This document shows, in pieces, positions 7,489-15,827 of a stretch of DNA of 64,000 nt. This DNA comes from Alphaproteobacteria bacterium (GTDB lineage: Bacteria > Pseudomonadota > Alphaproteobacteria > Ferrovibrionales > Ferrovibrionaceae). The stretch covers positions 124,001 through 188,000 of the forward strand of contig JAFKFH010000007.1 in the NCBI GenBank assembly GCA_017307375.1. Direction: 5' to 3'. Made by a program: the position numbers and the translations under genes. Numbering within the stretch: position 1 is the first letter of the stretch; each line of letters begins with the position of its first letter. Under the pieces are notes generated by a model. That model searched no databases and was not told the DNA's origin. It saw only the letters and a list, made by a program, of their open reading frames with translations.

Positions 7489-9386
7489 CAAGCGCCCCGC
7501 TGACTCGCCACGACCTGACGCAGCGTATCCGCCAACATCCTGGCGCGCGCCGCCGGCCGGGCATCGGTACCAGCGGCGACCGCGTCGACCACGCGTTGGC
7601 GTGCGGCTTCACGACCTGCGTCGGTCAACAGCGGGCCCAGGATCGCCGCAAGGTCTTGCGGTGTCGCGGCAATCCAGTCCACCAACCCGACGCTGGTCAG
7701 GGCGCTGGCGGTGCTGCGGCCGGCCGGGGTATCGCCCGGCAGGGTCACGACCGGACGGCCCATCAGCAGCGCGGCCATCGCGCTCTCGACATCGCAGACC
7801 GGGCCGATGTCCAGGATGACGTCGGCGGCGGCAATCAGTTCCATCGCCTCCTTTTCCGGTGCGACGTCAGCCATCGTCACGATACGGTCCGCGCAGCCAT
7901 ACCAAACGAATTGTTCCAGCAGGTTCTCGAAGCCGTCCTCGCCGCCGAGCCGGCCGCGGTCGAGCAACAGCAGCGCGTCGGGAAGGGCATCCAGAAGGTC
8001 TGCGAGGATCGCGCAGTTGGTCGGATTGAGCAAAGCGCGCGTGGCGCGTAGGCCGATCACCCGTAATTCCTCGGCCGCACGCAGCGGCAGGGCCGGCAGG
8101 ACATCTTCGGGCAAGCCGTATAGCGGCGCAGGCGTCGTCGCCGCGATGCCCTCCAGGCCGGCGATCAGCACCGCATCGCCGACCACGCCGGTGGCGCCGA
8201 ACGCCGAGGCCACCGCCGGCAGCTGGGCCAAAGCGAGGACGAGGCAGTTGGGCTGCTCCAGCAACAGTCCGGCGCGCTCGTTGGTGCCGATGTCGTCGAG
8301 CGCGATCAGCACGTCGACCCCGACGTTCTCGATCATCAGGGCGGCGGTGGCGTCGTCGATGTCGGCGAAGTCGATCCAGTCGTCGGCGACGTGGCGCAGG
8401 CGTCGGGTCAGCGCGTCATCCTGCCGCGACAGGTTGAACACGGTCAGTTCCCAACCCGTGATGTCGCTGCGCTGGAGGAACATGCTGAGCAGGTTGAGAG
8501 GTGCGGCCGCCACCGACAGCCGGCCCGATAGCAGGCCGATCCGCAGCTTGCGGTTTTCGAGCGGTTCGAAATAGGGCGTCTCCGCCGCGTCTTTGGCCGC
8601 CGCCTGCAATCCGGCGCGCCAGTGCCGCGCGGCGGCGCCGAGCGAAGCGGCCGTAATCGCCGGGTTGAAACGCAAGTCGGCGATGCGGGCGGCGGCGATG
8701 CCAGCGTCGTCGGGATCGTGGCGCAGCGCCTGCTCATAAAGTGCGGCGGCTTCGTTGTGCCTGCCGCAACGCGCCAGGGTCGAGGCGATGGCGGCAAAAT
8801 CCCAGCCCCGCGGGGCGCCGGCCGCGACCAGCCCCTGCAGCGCCATCAGCGCGTCGAACGGGCGATTCTGTGCGTTGATTGTGGCGGCAAGGCCGCGCCA
8901 GCCATCCATCGAATGCGTATTCAATGTGATTTCGCGCCGGAACATGCGCTCGGCTTCCGCCAGCTTGCCCTCGGCCTGCAGGGCCAGCGCCGCCTGCAGC
9001 AGCGGATCGGCCTTGATGTTCAGGAAGTGGTCGGCAAAGACGCCGAGCCAACTTGGCAGCAAGCCCGGAATCGGGCTGTGAGCCAGGGCCGGCGACAGCT
9101 TGGCAAAGAACAGCGCGTCGTGCAGCTTGCCCAGCCGCGCATAGGTGATCGCCAGCGCCTCGGCGTGTTCGTGGACCGACGGGGCCAGCTGATGGGCGGT
9201 ATCGAAGAACTTGAGCGCTTCGACCGGTTCGCCGGCATACAGCGCAAGCAGCCCGAGCATGTGCTGGGTGACCGGCGATTCCGGATCGGCCGCCGATATC
9301 TTCTCGATCCGGGCATAGGCCTCGCCCAGTTGCTTGTCAGCGAGCGCCTGCAGCGCCGAGGCAATCAGGTCCTGATTCTCTGTCAT
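7488..9386 (-). CDS. TPR protein with degenerate GT41-like domain, FlmG-like flagellin glycosyltransferase
   Basis: The 632-residue protein has an N-terminal array of TPR-like helices (about residues 1-240). A C-terminal domain (about 290-620) resembles the O-GlcNAc transferase/SPINDLY GT41 fold. The clearest match is VTLPGDTPAGRSTASALTSV, equivalent to the VTLPGD-x-R-x-x-S segment of that family. The preceding half is degenerate: the usual PxQVxWxGYPGTTG segment is replaced by QPNCLVLALAQLPAV. The architecture matches Caulobacter FlmG, a TPR protein that binds flagellin and is needed for its pseudaminate glycosylation. The ATG at 9386 follows GGGACGG; a GTG four codons earlier is an alternative. 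It overlaps maf copy 1 by one base and sits just after the flagellin terminator, so it has its own transcript or is read through. Confidence 0.75.
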   Translation of the reverse strand: MTENQDLIASALQALADKQLGEAYARIEKISAADPESPVTQHMLGLLALYAGEPVEALKFFDTAHQLAPSVHEHAEALAITYARLGKLHDALFFAKLSPALAHSPIPGLLPSWLGVFADHFLNIKADPLLQAALALQAEGKLAEAERMFRREITLNTHSMDGWRGLAATINAQNRPFDALMALQGLVAAGAPRGWDFAAIASTLARCGRHNEAAALYEQALRHDPDDAGIAAARIADLRFNPAITAASLGAAARHWRAGLQAAAKDAAETPYFEPLENRKLRIGLLSGRLSVAAAPLNLLSMFLQRSDITGWELTVFNLSRQDDALTRRLRHVADDWIDFADIDDATAALMIENVGVDVLIALDDIGTNERAGLLLEQPNCLVLALAQLPAVASAFGATGVVGDAVLIAGLEGIAATTPAPLYGLPEDVLPALPLRAAEELRVIGLRATRALLNPTNCAILADLLDALPDALLLLDRGRLGGEDGFENLLEQFVWYGCADRIVTMADVAPEKEAMELIAAADVILDIGPVCDVESAMAALLMGRPVVTLPGDTPAGRSTASALTSVGLVDWIAATPQDLAAILGPLLTDAGREAARQRVVDAVAAGTDARPAARARMLADTLRQVVASQRGA

Positions 9387-9486
9387 GATCCGTCCCACGC
9401 GTCGTCGACGAGCCGTTCAACGGCTCCTGAAGCCCCGAGCTTCGACTGAAGATGAATACTCGTCAACAAGGTCCTGCATCACAAAG

Positions 9487-9512
9487 AAAAGGCCCCGGTA
9501 AAGGGGCCTTTT
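9487..9512 (-). terminator. Intrinsic terminator downstream of flagellin
   Basis: A perfect 10-bp inverted repeat (AAAAGGCCCC / GGGGCCTTTT) with a 6-base loop lies 25 bases after the flagellin stop codon. On the minus strand the stem is followed by TTTTC-rich sequence, as in a Rho-independent terminator. It separates the flagellin from the TPR glycosyltransferase gene whose start is 100 bases further on. Confidence 0.85.
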
Positions 9513-9536
9513 CCAGTGAGCTTAGGCTGTCCGCGA

Positions 9537-10466
9537 TTAGCGGAGGAGCTGCAGCACCGCCTGCTGGTTCTGGCCGGCAACCGACAGCGCCTGAATGCTC
9601 AGCGACTGGCGGGTGTTCAGCGCGACCAGGTTGGCGCCTTCCTCATTCAGGTCGGCAAGAGTGAGCTTCTCCGCACCGGTCTTGAGGTCGTTTGAGTAGT
9701 TGGTCGTGAAGTCCGCACGGGTCTGCAGGATCGAGACCTGAACGCCGAGCTGCGAGCCCAGGTTCTGGATCTGCGTGATCGCACGGTCCAGGCGCGAAAG
9801 GATGGCCTGGAACCGCGAGCCGGCGATCGATGCCAGCGACTGGGCGGCGGTCGAACCGGCGATGTTCGACAGACCCGAACCGTTCGCAAACGTCGCGATG
9901 TTCGAGAAGATGAACGAACCTGCCGAGTTGAACGCCGCGGCGTCGGTGAAGATCGCGCGGGCCTGGGCGGCGGCGGTCGAGTCGAGGTCGAAACCACGAA
10001 CGTTCAGCACGGCGGCGGTACGCTCGGAGAACTGAACCGAGAGCTTGGCCGCGGTCGAGGTCAGAATGTTCAGACCGTTGTAGGACGAGTCCTTCAAGAG
10101 CTGATTGATCTGACGGCCGATTTCACGGATCGACGTCGTCGTCGCAGCACGCTGGGACTGGTTCTGCGACGCCGCCGCCTGAACAAGGCCCTTCATCGAG
10201 GTCAGGAAGTTCGAAACCGACTGCACGCCACGCAGGGTGGACTGCAGCGTGCTCAGACCCTGGTCGATGGTGTCCTTGCGGGCGGTAAGGTCGGTCGCAC
10301 GGTTGCTCAGGCCTTGCGCCTGGAAGAACGCGACCGCGTTGTCCAGAACGGTGTTGACCTTCTTGCCCGAGGTCAGGCGGCCCTGCGTACGCGCCGACAG
10401 GTCGGCGGTCTGCTGCAGCGAGATCAGGGACGAACGTGCGGCGGAGGTAAGGCTGATATCCGACAT
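9537..10466 (-). CDS. Flagellin
   Basis: The 309-residue protein is a flagellin, the subunit of the flagellar filament. The conserved N-terminal helices (SLISLQQTADLSARTQGRL, TSGKKVN, DTIDQGLSTLQSTLRGVQSV) and C-terminal helices (TNYSNDLKTGAEKLTLADLN, EEGANLVALNTRQSLSIQAL) are intact. The central part, about residues 130-230, is short and rich in Ser, Thr and Ala, with no large D2/D3 domain. Its surface loops are the expected acceptors for the nonulosonic acids made by neighbouring genes. AGAAGGAG precedes the ATG. It is monocistronic, with its own terminator, and codon use is strongly biased to C-ending codons as expected for a highly expressed gene. No symbol is given because alphaproteobacterial flagellins have inconsistent names. 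Confidence 0.96.
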   Translation of the reverse strand: MSDISLTSAARSSLISLQQTADLSARTQGRLTSGKKVNTVLDNAVAFFQAQGLSNRATDLTARKDTIDQGLSTLQSTLRGVQSVSNFLTSMKGLVQAAASQNQSQRAATTTSIREIGRQINQLLKDSSYNGLNILTSTAAKLSVQFSERTAAVLNVRGFDLDSTAAAQARAIFTDAAAFNSAGSFIFSNIATFANGSGLSNIAGSTAAQSLASIAGSRFQAILSRLDRAITQIQNLGSQLGVQVSILQTRADFTTNYSNDLKTGAEKLTLADLNEEGANLVALNTRQSLSIQALSVAGQNQQAVLQLLR

Positions 10467-10658
10467 AACTCAATCTCCTTCTGAGATTACTGGCTTTTAA
10501 GGCAACGCCCCACATTCTGGGAGCATTGGGGATAATCCAAGCCTTCGGCCATGGATTACCGAAAACTCTACGAGTCGAGAGGCCCAGAGTCAATACCGGA
10601 AGACTAGTCCCGCGCCCGACTGGCGCTCGATTCCAGAAAAAATGGTAATCAAAAGTAA

Positions 10659-10685
10659 TGGTCGGCAATCGATTCATTCTTTTGA
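10659..10685 (-). promoter_or_regulatory. Possible sigma-28 flagellin promoter
   Basis: On the minus strand TCAAAAGA (10685-10678) and GCCGACCA (10666-10659) are separated by exactly 11 bases, the spacing of the sigma-28 consensus TAAAGTTT-N11-GCCGATAA. The -10 box matches at 6 of 8 positions, the -35 box at only 3. It would leave a leader of about 185 bases before the flagellin ATG. This is weak evidence; sigma-70-like boxes closer to the gene are an alternative. Confidence 0.3.
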
Positions 10686-10780
10686 ATTGTCAAATAATGG
10701 ATTCCTGGCAAACCGTTCGCAACCGACCATCTGTCCCAGTTTTGCGATGCGGCCGGTCGAGACCGCCCAGCAGATTGCGC

Positions 10781-10796
10781 TGGGCCGCACCTTGCC
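10781..10796 (+). promoter_or_regulatory. Possible sigma-54 promoter for the legB operon
   Basis: TGGGCCGCACCTTGCC fits the sigma-54 pattern TGGCACG-N4-TTGCW: the invariant GG (10782-10783) and GC (10794-10795) are exactly 10 bases apart and TTGC is intact. Transcription would begin near 10807, giving a leader of about 59 bases before the legB ATG. Control by sigma-54 would tie sugar synthesis to the class II/III flagellar programme. No activator site was identified. Confidence 0.4.
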
Positions 10797-10865
10797 GGCC
10801 TGCTGGCCAATAAGGCAATGTATACGCAATCGAAGGCAGTTTCGCGAGAACGCAAGGCTTTCAGA

Positions 10866-11831
10866 ATGTCGGATCTCACCCTCGTCACCGGCGCCGGCGG
10901 TTTTATCGGCAGTCACGTCGTTGAACATCTGCTGGGGCAGGGTCGGCGGGTGCGCGCCCTGGTTCATTACGACGGGAACGGCCGGGCGGGCTGGCTCGAC
11001 CAACTCGATCCGGCCCTGCGCGGCGGGGTCGAGATCGTCCAGGGCGACGTGCGCGACGCCGAGGCGATGCGGACCCTGGTCCAGGGCGTCGACACGGTGC
11101 TGCACCTCGCGGCACTGATCGCGATACCGTACTCCTACGGCGCGCCACGCTCCTATATCGATACCAACGTAACCGGCTCGCTGAACCTGCTGGTCGCGGC
11201 CCGCGACGCGGGCGTGCGCCGCTTCGTCCAGACCTCGACCAGCGAGGTCTACGGGACCGCACGGCAGGTGCCGATGGCCGAAAGCCATCCGCTGAATGCC
11301 CAGTCGCCCTATGCCGCCTCCAAGACCGCCGGCGACCAACTGGCCCTGTCGTTCCACGCGGCCTTCGGGCTGGGGGTCACGGTGCTGCGCCCGTTCAACG
11401 CTTACGGGCCGCGGCAATCCGTGCGTGCCGTCATCCCGACGATCATCACCCAGGCGGTGGCCGGACGGAACAGCATCAGCCTCGGCGCCCTGCACCCCAC
11501 CCGCGACTTCAACTTCGTCGCCGACCTGGCCGAGGCCTTCGTCGCCCTCGCGGCCTGCGACGCCGCCATCGGCCAGACGGTCAATGTCGGCTCAGGCTTC
11601 GAGATTTCGATCGGCGAGGTCCTCGATCTGGTCGGCCGGCTGATCGGCCGGTCGCTCGAGCCCGAGACGGAGACCGCGCGGCTGCGCCCCAAGGCCAGCG
11701 AGGTCGAGCGGCTGTTCGCCGATGCAGGCCGCATGACTGCGCTGACCGGCTGGCGTCCCCCCCACGGCGGTCGCGATGGCTTCGAACGCGGCCTGGCCGC
11801 CACTATCGACTGGTATCGGGCCCGGCCATGA
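10866..11831 (+). CDS. legB: LegB-type NDP-N-acetylglucosamine 4,6-dehydratase
   Basis: The 321-residue protein is an extended short-chain dehydrogenase. It shows the NAD-binding motif VTGAGGFIGSHVVEHL at the N-terminus, STSEVYGTA, and the catalytic SPYAASKTAGDQ (Tyr-x3-Lys). The context is that of LegB, which in Campylobacter converts GDP-GlcNAc to the 4-keto-6-deoxy sugar at the start of the legionaminic acid branch; the next gene encodes the enzyme that supplies the GDP sugar. I placed the start at the ATG at 10866 where homology begins. Its stop overlaps the ptmE ATG (ATGA), indicating translational coupling. Without biochemical data, a UDP sugar substrate cannot be excluded. Confidence 0.85.
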   Translation: MSDLTLVTGAGGFIGSHVVEHLLGQGRRVRALVHYDGNGRAGWLDQLDPALRGGVEIVQGDVRDAEAMRTLVQGVDTVLHLAALIAIPYSYGAPRSYIDTNVTGSLNLLVAARDAGVRRFVQTSTSEVYGTARQVPMAESHPLNAQSPYAASKTAGDQLALSFHAAFGLGVTVLRPFNAYGPRQSVRAVIPTIITQAVAGRNSISLGALHPTRDFNFVADLAEAFVALAACDAAIGQTVNVGSGFEISIGEVLDLVGRLIGRSLEPETETARLRPKASEVERLFADAGRMTALTGWRPPHGGRDGFERGLAATIDWYRARP

Positions 11832-12907
11832 CCGACGTCTATGCCGGCGAAGGCCTGATCGAGCAGCTGTCGCTCACCCCGGATACGCCGCTGGTCAAGG
11901 TGATCGAGCGTCTTTCGCAGAGCCCCTCGAAGCTGCTGATCGTGCGTGACCCGACCGGGCGGCTGATCGGTGTCGTTACCGACACCGATATCCGCCGCGC
12001 GCTGCTCGACGGCCTCGAATTCCAGGCCGCGCTGGGCCAGTTCATGAACCGCCACCCGATCACCGTGCCGGCGACGATGGCCGAGGACGAGGTGGCGGCA
12101 CTGATGATGGCGCGTAGCCTGTCGCATCTGCCGGTGCTGGACGATCGCGGCCGGGTCGTGCGCGTCCGTTACATCCATGAGTTCGTGCAGCGGGGCACGG
12201 GCGAGCCGCCGCGCGATCCGGTCGCCGTGGTGATGGCCGGCGGTTTCGGCACCCGCCTGCGACCGCTGACCGACAAGGTGCCCAAGCCGATGCTGCCGGT
12301 GGGCGGCCGCCCCATGCTGTTTATCGTGCTGGACCAGATCCTCAACGAAGGTTTCAAGCGGATCTGGGTGACGCTGCATTACCGGGCGGAGGACATCGCC
12401 TCGGCGCTGCGCGAGGTGCCGCGCTATCGCGAGCATGTCGAATGCGTGGTCGAGCAAACGCCGCTCGGCACCGCCGGCGGGCTGACCCTGCTGCCGGAAC
12501 GGCCGACCTCGCCGTTCCTGGTGATGAATGCCGACCTGCTGTGCGAAGTGCCGCTGGCCGAACTGCGCCGCTTCCACCAGCGCGAAGGCAATGTCGCCAC
12601 GCTGGCGACGCGCGAGGACCACTACGAAGTGCCCTACGGCGTGGTCGAGACCGAAGGCACGCGCATCACCACCTTGCGGGAAAAGCCGCGTTTGTCCTAC
12701 CGCATCAACACCGGGGTCTACATCCTGTCGCCGACGATCCTCGACCGGCTGCAACCCGACCAGCCGATGCCGATGACCACCTTGCTCGACCGGCTGATGG
12801 CCGAGGGCGGGCGGATCGGCAGCTTCCCGGTCCACGAACGCTGGCTCGACATCGGCACCCCTACCACGCTCGCCGAGGCCCGCGGCCAGTTCGGACCGAC
12901 GTCGTGA
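11828..12907 (+). CDS. ptmE: PtmE-like CBS-domain sugar-1-phosphate guanylyltransferase
   Basis: The 359-residue protein joins an N-terminal pair of CBS repeats (about residues 10-125; KLLIVRDPTGRLIGVVTDTD and SHLPVLDDRGRVV) to a nucleotidyltransferase domain. The latter has the signature VVMAGGFGTRLRPLTDKVPKPM near residue 135. This architecture is that of Campylobacter PtmE, which makes GDP-glucosamine or a related GDP sugar to feed LegB. The CBS pair may sense adenine nucleotides, which is known only for CBS domains in general. The gene overlaps legB by four bases and legC by four bases, so all three form one coupled operon. Confidence 0.85.
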   Translation: MTDVYAGEGLIEQLSLTPDTPLVKVIERLSQSPSKLLIVRDPTGRLIGVVTDTDIRRALLDGLEFQAALGQFMNRHPITVPATMAEDEVAALMMARSLSHLPVLDDRGRVVRVRYIHEFVQRGTGEPPRDPVAVVMAGGFGTRLRPLTDKVPKPMLPVGGRPMLFIVLDQILNEGFKRIWVTLHYRAEDIASALREVPRYREHVECVVEQTPLGTAGGLTLLPERPTSPFLVMNADLLCEVPLAELRRFHQREGNVATLATREDHYEVPYGVVETEGTRITTLREKPRLSYRINTGVYILSPTILDRLQPDQPMPMTTLLDRLMAEGGRIGSFPVHERWLDIGTPTTLAEARGQFGPTS

Positions 12908-14079
12908 GTGCGGCGGTCGATCGGCTGGAAGGGTTCCTGCGCGGCGCGCTTGGCCACGAAGGCACCGTCGCGCTGCACGAACCCCATATCGGCGACATCG
13001 AGAAGCGGCACGTGATGGCGTGCCTCGATTCCGGATGGGTCTCGACCGCGGGGCCGCTGATTACGGCCTTGCAGCGGGAATTGGCCGCCGCCACCGGCCG
13101 CCGCTTCGCCGTGGTCGTGGTAAACGGCACGGCGGCCCAGCATGTCGCGCTGCTGGCGCTGGGTGTGCGGCGCGACGACCTGGTGATCTGCCCGGCGATC
13201 AGTTTCGTGGCCACCGCCAACGCGATCTCGCATGCGCAGGCGAGCCCACTGTTCGTCGACGTCGAACCAGACCACCTGACCCTCGATCCGGCGGCGGTCG
13301 CGGCGTTCTTGACCGACGAATGCGAGAGGGGGCCCGACGGTCCGGTCCATCGCGCAACCGGCCGGCGGGTCGCCGGCATGGTGCCGGTCGACATCTTCGG
13401 CCATCCTGCCCGCCTCGACGAACTTCAGCTGCTGGCCGATGCCCACGGCCTTTGGCTGCTGGAGGATGCCGCCGAAGCGCTCGCCACCCGCTATCGCGGA
13501 CGGCTCTGCGGCGCCTTCGGCCGCGCGGCGGTGCTGAGCTTCAACGGCAACAAGATCGTCACCGCCGGCGGCGGCGGCGCGGTCGTCACCGACGACGAGG
13601 CGCTGGCCGCGCGGGTCAACCACCTGGCGACGACCGCGCGCCTGCCGCATGCCTGGGATTTCGACCATGACGAGGTCGGCTACAACTACCGCATGCCCAG
13701 CCTGAACGCCGCGCTGTGCATGGCCCAGCTCGAGACCCTGGCACCCAAGATCGCGATGAAGCGCGCTCTGCACGCCCGCTATCGCGAGCTCTTCGCCGGG
13801 CTGAACGAAGCGGTGCTGATGACGGATGCCGAGGGCGTGGAGAGCAACTACTGGCTAAACGCCCTCCGCTTTCCCGACAATGCGGCGCGCGAAGCCTTCC
13901 TGGCCGAGGCCAATGCGCGCGGCATCCAGGCGCGCGCCTGCTGGCAGGCGTTGCCTTCCTTGTCGATCTATCGCGATGCGCCGCGTGCCGCAGCCGGGGT
14001 CGGGCGCGCGGTCGATCTGGCGGGCCGCGTCGCCAACCTGCCGAGCAGCCCGCAACTGCTGGGCCCTATCGGCGGCTGA
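12904..14079 (+). CDS. legC: LegC-type sugar 4-aminotransferase
   Basis: The 391-residue protein is a DegT/DnrJ/EryC1 (fold type I) PLP-dependent aminotransferase. It would aminate the 4-keto sugar made by LegB. Visible marks are NGTAAQHVALLALGVR, VPVDIFGHPARLDEL, LLEDAAEALATRYRG and the PLP lysine in SFNGNKIVTAGGGG. ALATRY and the extended N-terminus with EPHIGDIEKRHV fit the LegC group. The start is a GTG overlapping the ptmE stop as GTGA; the open frame extends upstream only as a shadow of ptmE. Its 3' end overlaps the convergent legF gene by 14 bases. Confidence 0.85.
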   Translation: MSAAVDRLEGFLRGALGHEGTVALHEPHIGDIEKRHVMACLDSGWVSTAGPLITALQRELAAATGRRFAVVVVNGTAAQHVALLALGVRRDDLVICPAISFVATANAISHAQASPLFVDVEPDHLTLDPAAVAAFLTDECERGPDGPVHRATGRRVAGMVPVDIFGHPARLDELQLLADAHGLWLLEDAAEALATRYRGRLCGAFGRAAVLSFNGNKIVTAGGGGAVVTDDEALAARVNHLATTARLPHAWDFDHDEVGYNYRMPSLNAALCMAQLETLAPKIAMKRALHARYRELFAGLNEAVLMTDAEGVESNYWLNALRFPDNAAREAFLAEANARGIQARACWQALPSLSIYRDAPRAAAGVGRAVDLAGRVANLPSSPQLLGPIGG

Positions 14080-14761
14080 CGATCATCTCGGCTTCCATGA
14101 GGCCCAATTCGTCGTCGATGTCGACCGACCGGTCGCGCGGCATCACGTAACCCACGCTGTCCGGCCCGATCAATTCGCCGCCGGCCAGGAACCAGTCCAG
14201 CCGCGCGACATAGATCGCGCCGTTCAGCCGATAGCCCGGCCGGCAATCCTGCGAGCGGCGGCCGGCAATTTCCTGGAACGGGGCACCGATGACCGAGGAC
14301 AGCCGGCCGTCGGCCTCGTGCCAGAACAGATGGGCCGGCACGGTTTCCGCCGGGCAGATGCTGACGACAGAGGAGAGATCCCGCCCCTGCGCCACCGCCA
14401 CCGCCCCGTCGATGTCTTCGGCCAGTCGGAGGGGCGAGGTCGGTTGCAGCAGCACCAGCCGGCTGAACGTCGCGGCCGTGTCGATAGCGGCCAGCGCGTG
14501 GCGCACCACGTCGGCGCTGGTCGCGGTATCGGTGGCCAGTTCAGGCGGCCGCATGAACGGCACGTCGCAGCCGGCGGCAGTGGCGGTCGCCGCGATCTCG
14601 GCATCGTCGGTCGACAGGACGACCCGGTCGAGGCTTTGCGCTGCCAACGCCGCTTCGACGGTCCAGTTGATCAGCGGCTTGCCACCCAGGAGGCGCAGGT
14701 TCTTGCGCGGCACGCGCTTGGAACCGCCGCGGGCGAGGATAAGGCCGAGGGTCTTGTCCAT
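14066..14761 (-). CDS. legF: LegF-type CMP-nonulosonate synthetase
   Basis: The 231-residue protein is an acylneuraminate cytidylyltransferase (NeuA/PseF/LegF family), activating a nonulosonic acid with CTP. The N-terminal nucleotide-binding motif LILARGGSKRVPRKNLRLLG is complete, followed by LINWTVEAAL, LQPTSPLRLAEDID and the metal-binding DRSVDIDDELGLMEAE. Being last in the operon with legI, it most likely makes CMP-legionaminate or a variant. The ATG at 14761 has GAAAGG five bases upstream; a GTG two codons earlier overlaps the preceding stop and is an alternative start. Confidence 0.85.
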   Translation of the reverse strand: MDKTLGLILARGGSKRVPRKNLRLLGGKPLINWTVEAALAAQSLDRVVLSTDDAEIAATATAAGCDVPFMRPPELATDTATSADVVRHALAAIDTAATFSRLVLLQPTSPLRLAEDIDGAVAVAQGRDLSSVVSICPAETVPAHLFWHEADGRLSSVIGAPFQEIAGRRSQDCRPGYRLNGAIYVARLDWFLAGGELIGPDSVGYVMPRDRSVDIDDELGLMEAEMIVSRR

Positions 14762-14763
14762 GG

Positions 14764-15825
14764 TCACCTTTCGCCTCCGACGGGAAGACGGTAATGCTGG
14801 AGCTGGGGCGGCGCCCGCCGCCCGCTCTGCCGCGACCAGCTTTGCGACAGCGCGGCGTAGGTCGCCTCGTCCCAGATGCGGCGGCCGATGTGAAAGGGCA
14901 GGGTCGTGCGGCTGAACTGCCGCTTGAAATGCAGCAGCCGGTCATCGGGCAGGTTGGTACGCCCGCCACCGAGGAACATGACTTTAAGGCCGCGGGCCAT
15001 GCCCCACAGGGCGGCCTGGTGCAGCAGCAGGTTGTTCGGGGCGTGCTGACGAAATTCCTGCAGGCTGCCACTGAGGTGATAGTGCAGCGTATCGCCGCCG
15101 ACGAGGAAGATGGCTGCGGCGCAAGCGATGCCCGCCTTGCGCACGATCGAGATCACCGGGGCCGGCCGTAGCAGGGCGAGGCGCCGGTAATAATCGTCCG
15201 GAAAGTGGTAGAACGCGCCCGCGCCCAGGCCCTGCATCGTCGCATCGTAGATCGCGCGGAACGCCGGCCAGCATTCGGCGAAGGAAACGATTTCGGCCTC
15301 GAGCCCGGCGCGCAGCGCCTTGCGCAGGAGGTTGCGTTGCGCGCCGTCATACACCGACCATAGCTCATCCTCGCCGCCGGGCAGGGCGACGGTGACGGTC
15401 GGGCGGTCCTCGATCACGCGCATGCCCGGGCTGGCATGGCGCTGGGTTTGCAGCAGCGGATGGAAACGGCAGAATTCTGTGATGACGCCGTGGTCGTGCG
15501 CCCAGCCGGCAAATCCCGCCCAGGCCCGGTCATGGAAACCCGGCGTGGCGGTCTCGGCCAGCGGGCCGGTGTAGCCGTAGACCGTCTCGATATCGTGCAG
15601 CCCCGGCGCCGTTGCCTCCGCCCCGACCCGTGCGATCGGCCGGAGCCGGAAGGGATACAGCAGCCGGCCGTCTCCATCTTCGTGGACGTACATAAGTGTC
15701 TGCGCTTCGTCGTCGAGATAGGCGGCATGATAGGCCGCGCTGAAATACGGATCGTCGCAGCCGAGCGCGGCAAGCTGCGCCTGCCAGCGGTCTTGGTCAG
15801 TCAGGGGGACGATGTCCCAGGGCAC
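14764..15825 (-). CDS. FemAB/GNAT-family acyltransferase in the leg operon
   Basis: The 353-residue protein looks like the FemAB-type GNAT family found in polysaccharide and lipid modification loci. Visible segments include RRLALLRPAPVISIVRKAG, IACAAAIFLVGGDTLHYHLS and a C-terminal NNLLLHQAALWGMARGLK with FLGGG after it. The start is a GTG two bases after the legI stop. Upstream frame extension is a shadow of legI. In this operon it could N-acylate or aminoacylate the nonulosonic acid or its precursor, perhaps taking the role of the missing LegH acetyltransferase. That is inference; substrate and acyl donor are unknown. Confidence 0.7.
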   Translation of the reverse strand: MPWDIVPLTDQDRWQAQLAALGCDDPYFSAAYHAAYLDDEAQTLMYVHEDGDGRLLYPFRLRPIARVGAEATAPGLHDIETVYGYTGPLAETATPGFHDRAWAGFAGWAHDHGVITEFCRFHPLLQTQRHASPGMRVIEDRPTVTVALPGGEDELWSVYDGAQRNLLRKALRAGLEAEIVSFAECWPAFRAIYDATMQGLGAGAFYHFPDDYYRRLALLRPAPVISIVRKAGIACAAAIFLVGGDTLHYHLSGSLQEFRQHAPNNLLLHQAALWGMARGLKVMFLGGGRTNLPDDRLLHFKRQFSRTTLPFHIGRRIWDEATYAALSQSWSRQSGRRAPPQLQHYRLPVGGER

Positions 15826-15827
15826 GG

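Larger units (their letters stand above)
10467..10865. promoter_or_regulatory. Divergent control region between flagellin and legB
   Basis: This 399-base gene-free stretch is visibly AT-richer than its flanks and must hold promoters for the flagellin (minus) and the legB operon (plus). On the minus strand it contains a possible sigma-28-type site and, alternatively, TTGACT (10593-10588) and TAGAGT (10570-10565) 17 bases apart. On the plus strand a sigma-54-like site is described separately. Depending on the start used, the flagellin leader would be about 90 to 190 bases, long enough for the leader binding known for FlbT. Confidence 0.6.

Noticed and set aside
10530-10545. Minus-strand TGGCCGAAGGCTTGGA as a sigma-54 promoter for flagellin
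   Set aside because: The spacing is right, but the invariant GC of the -12 element is GG, which normally abolishes sigma-54 recognition.
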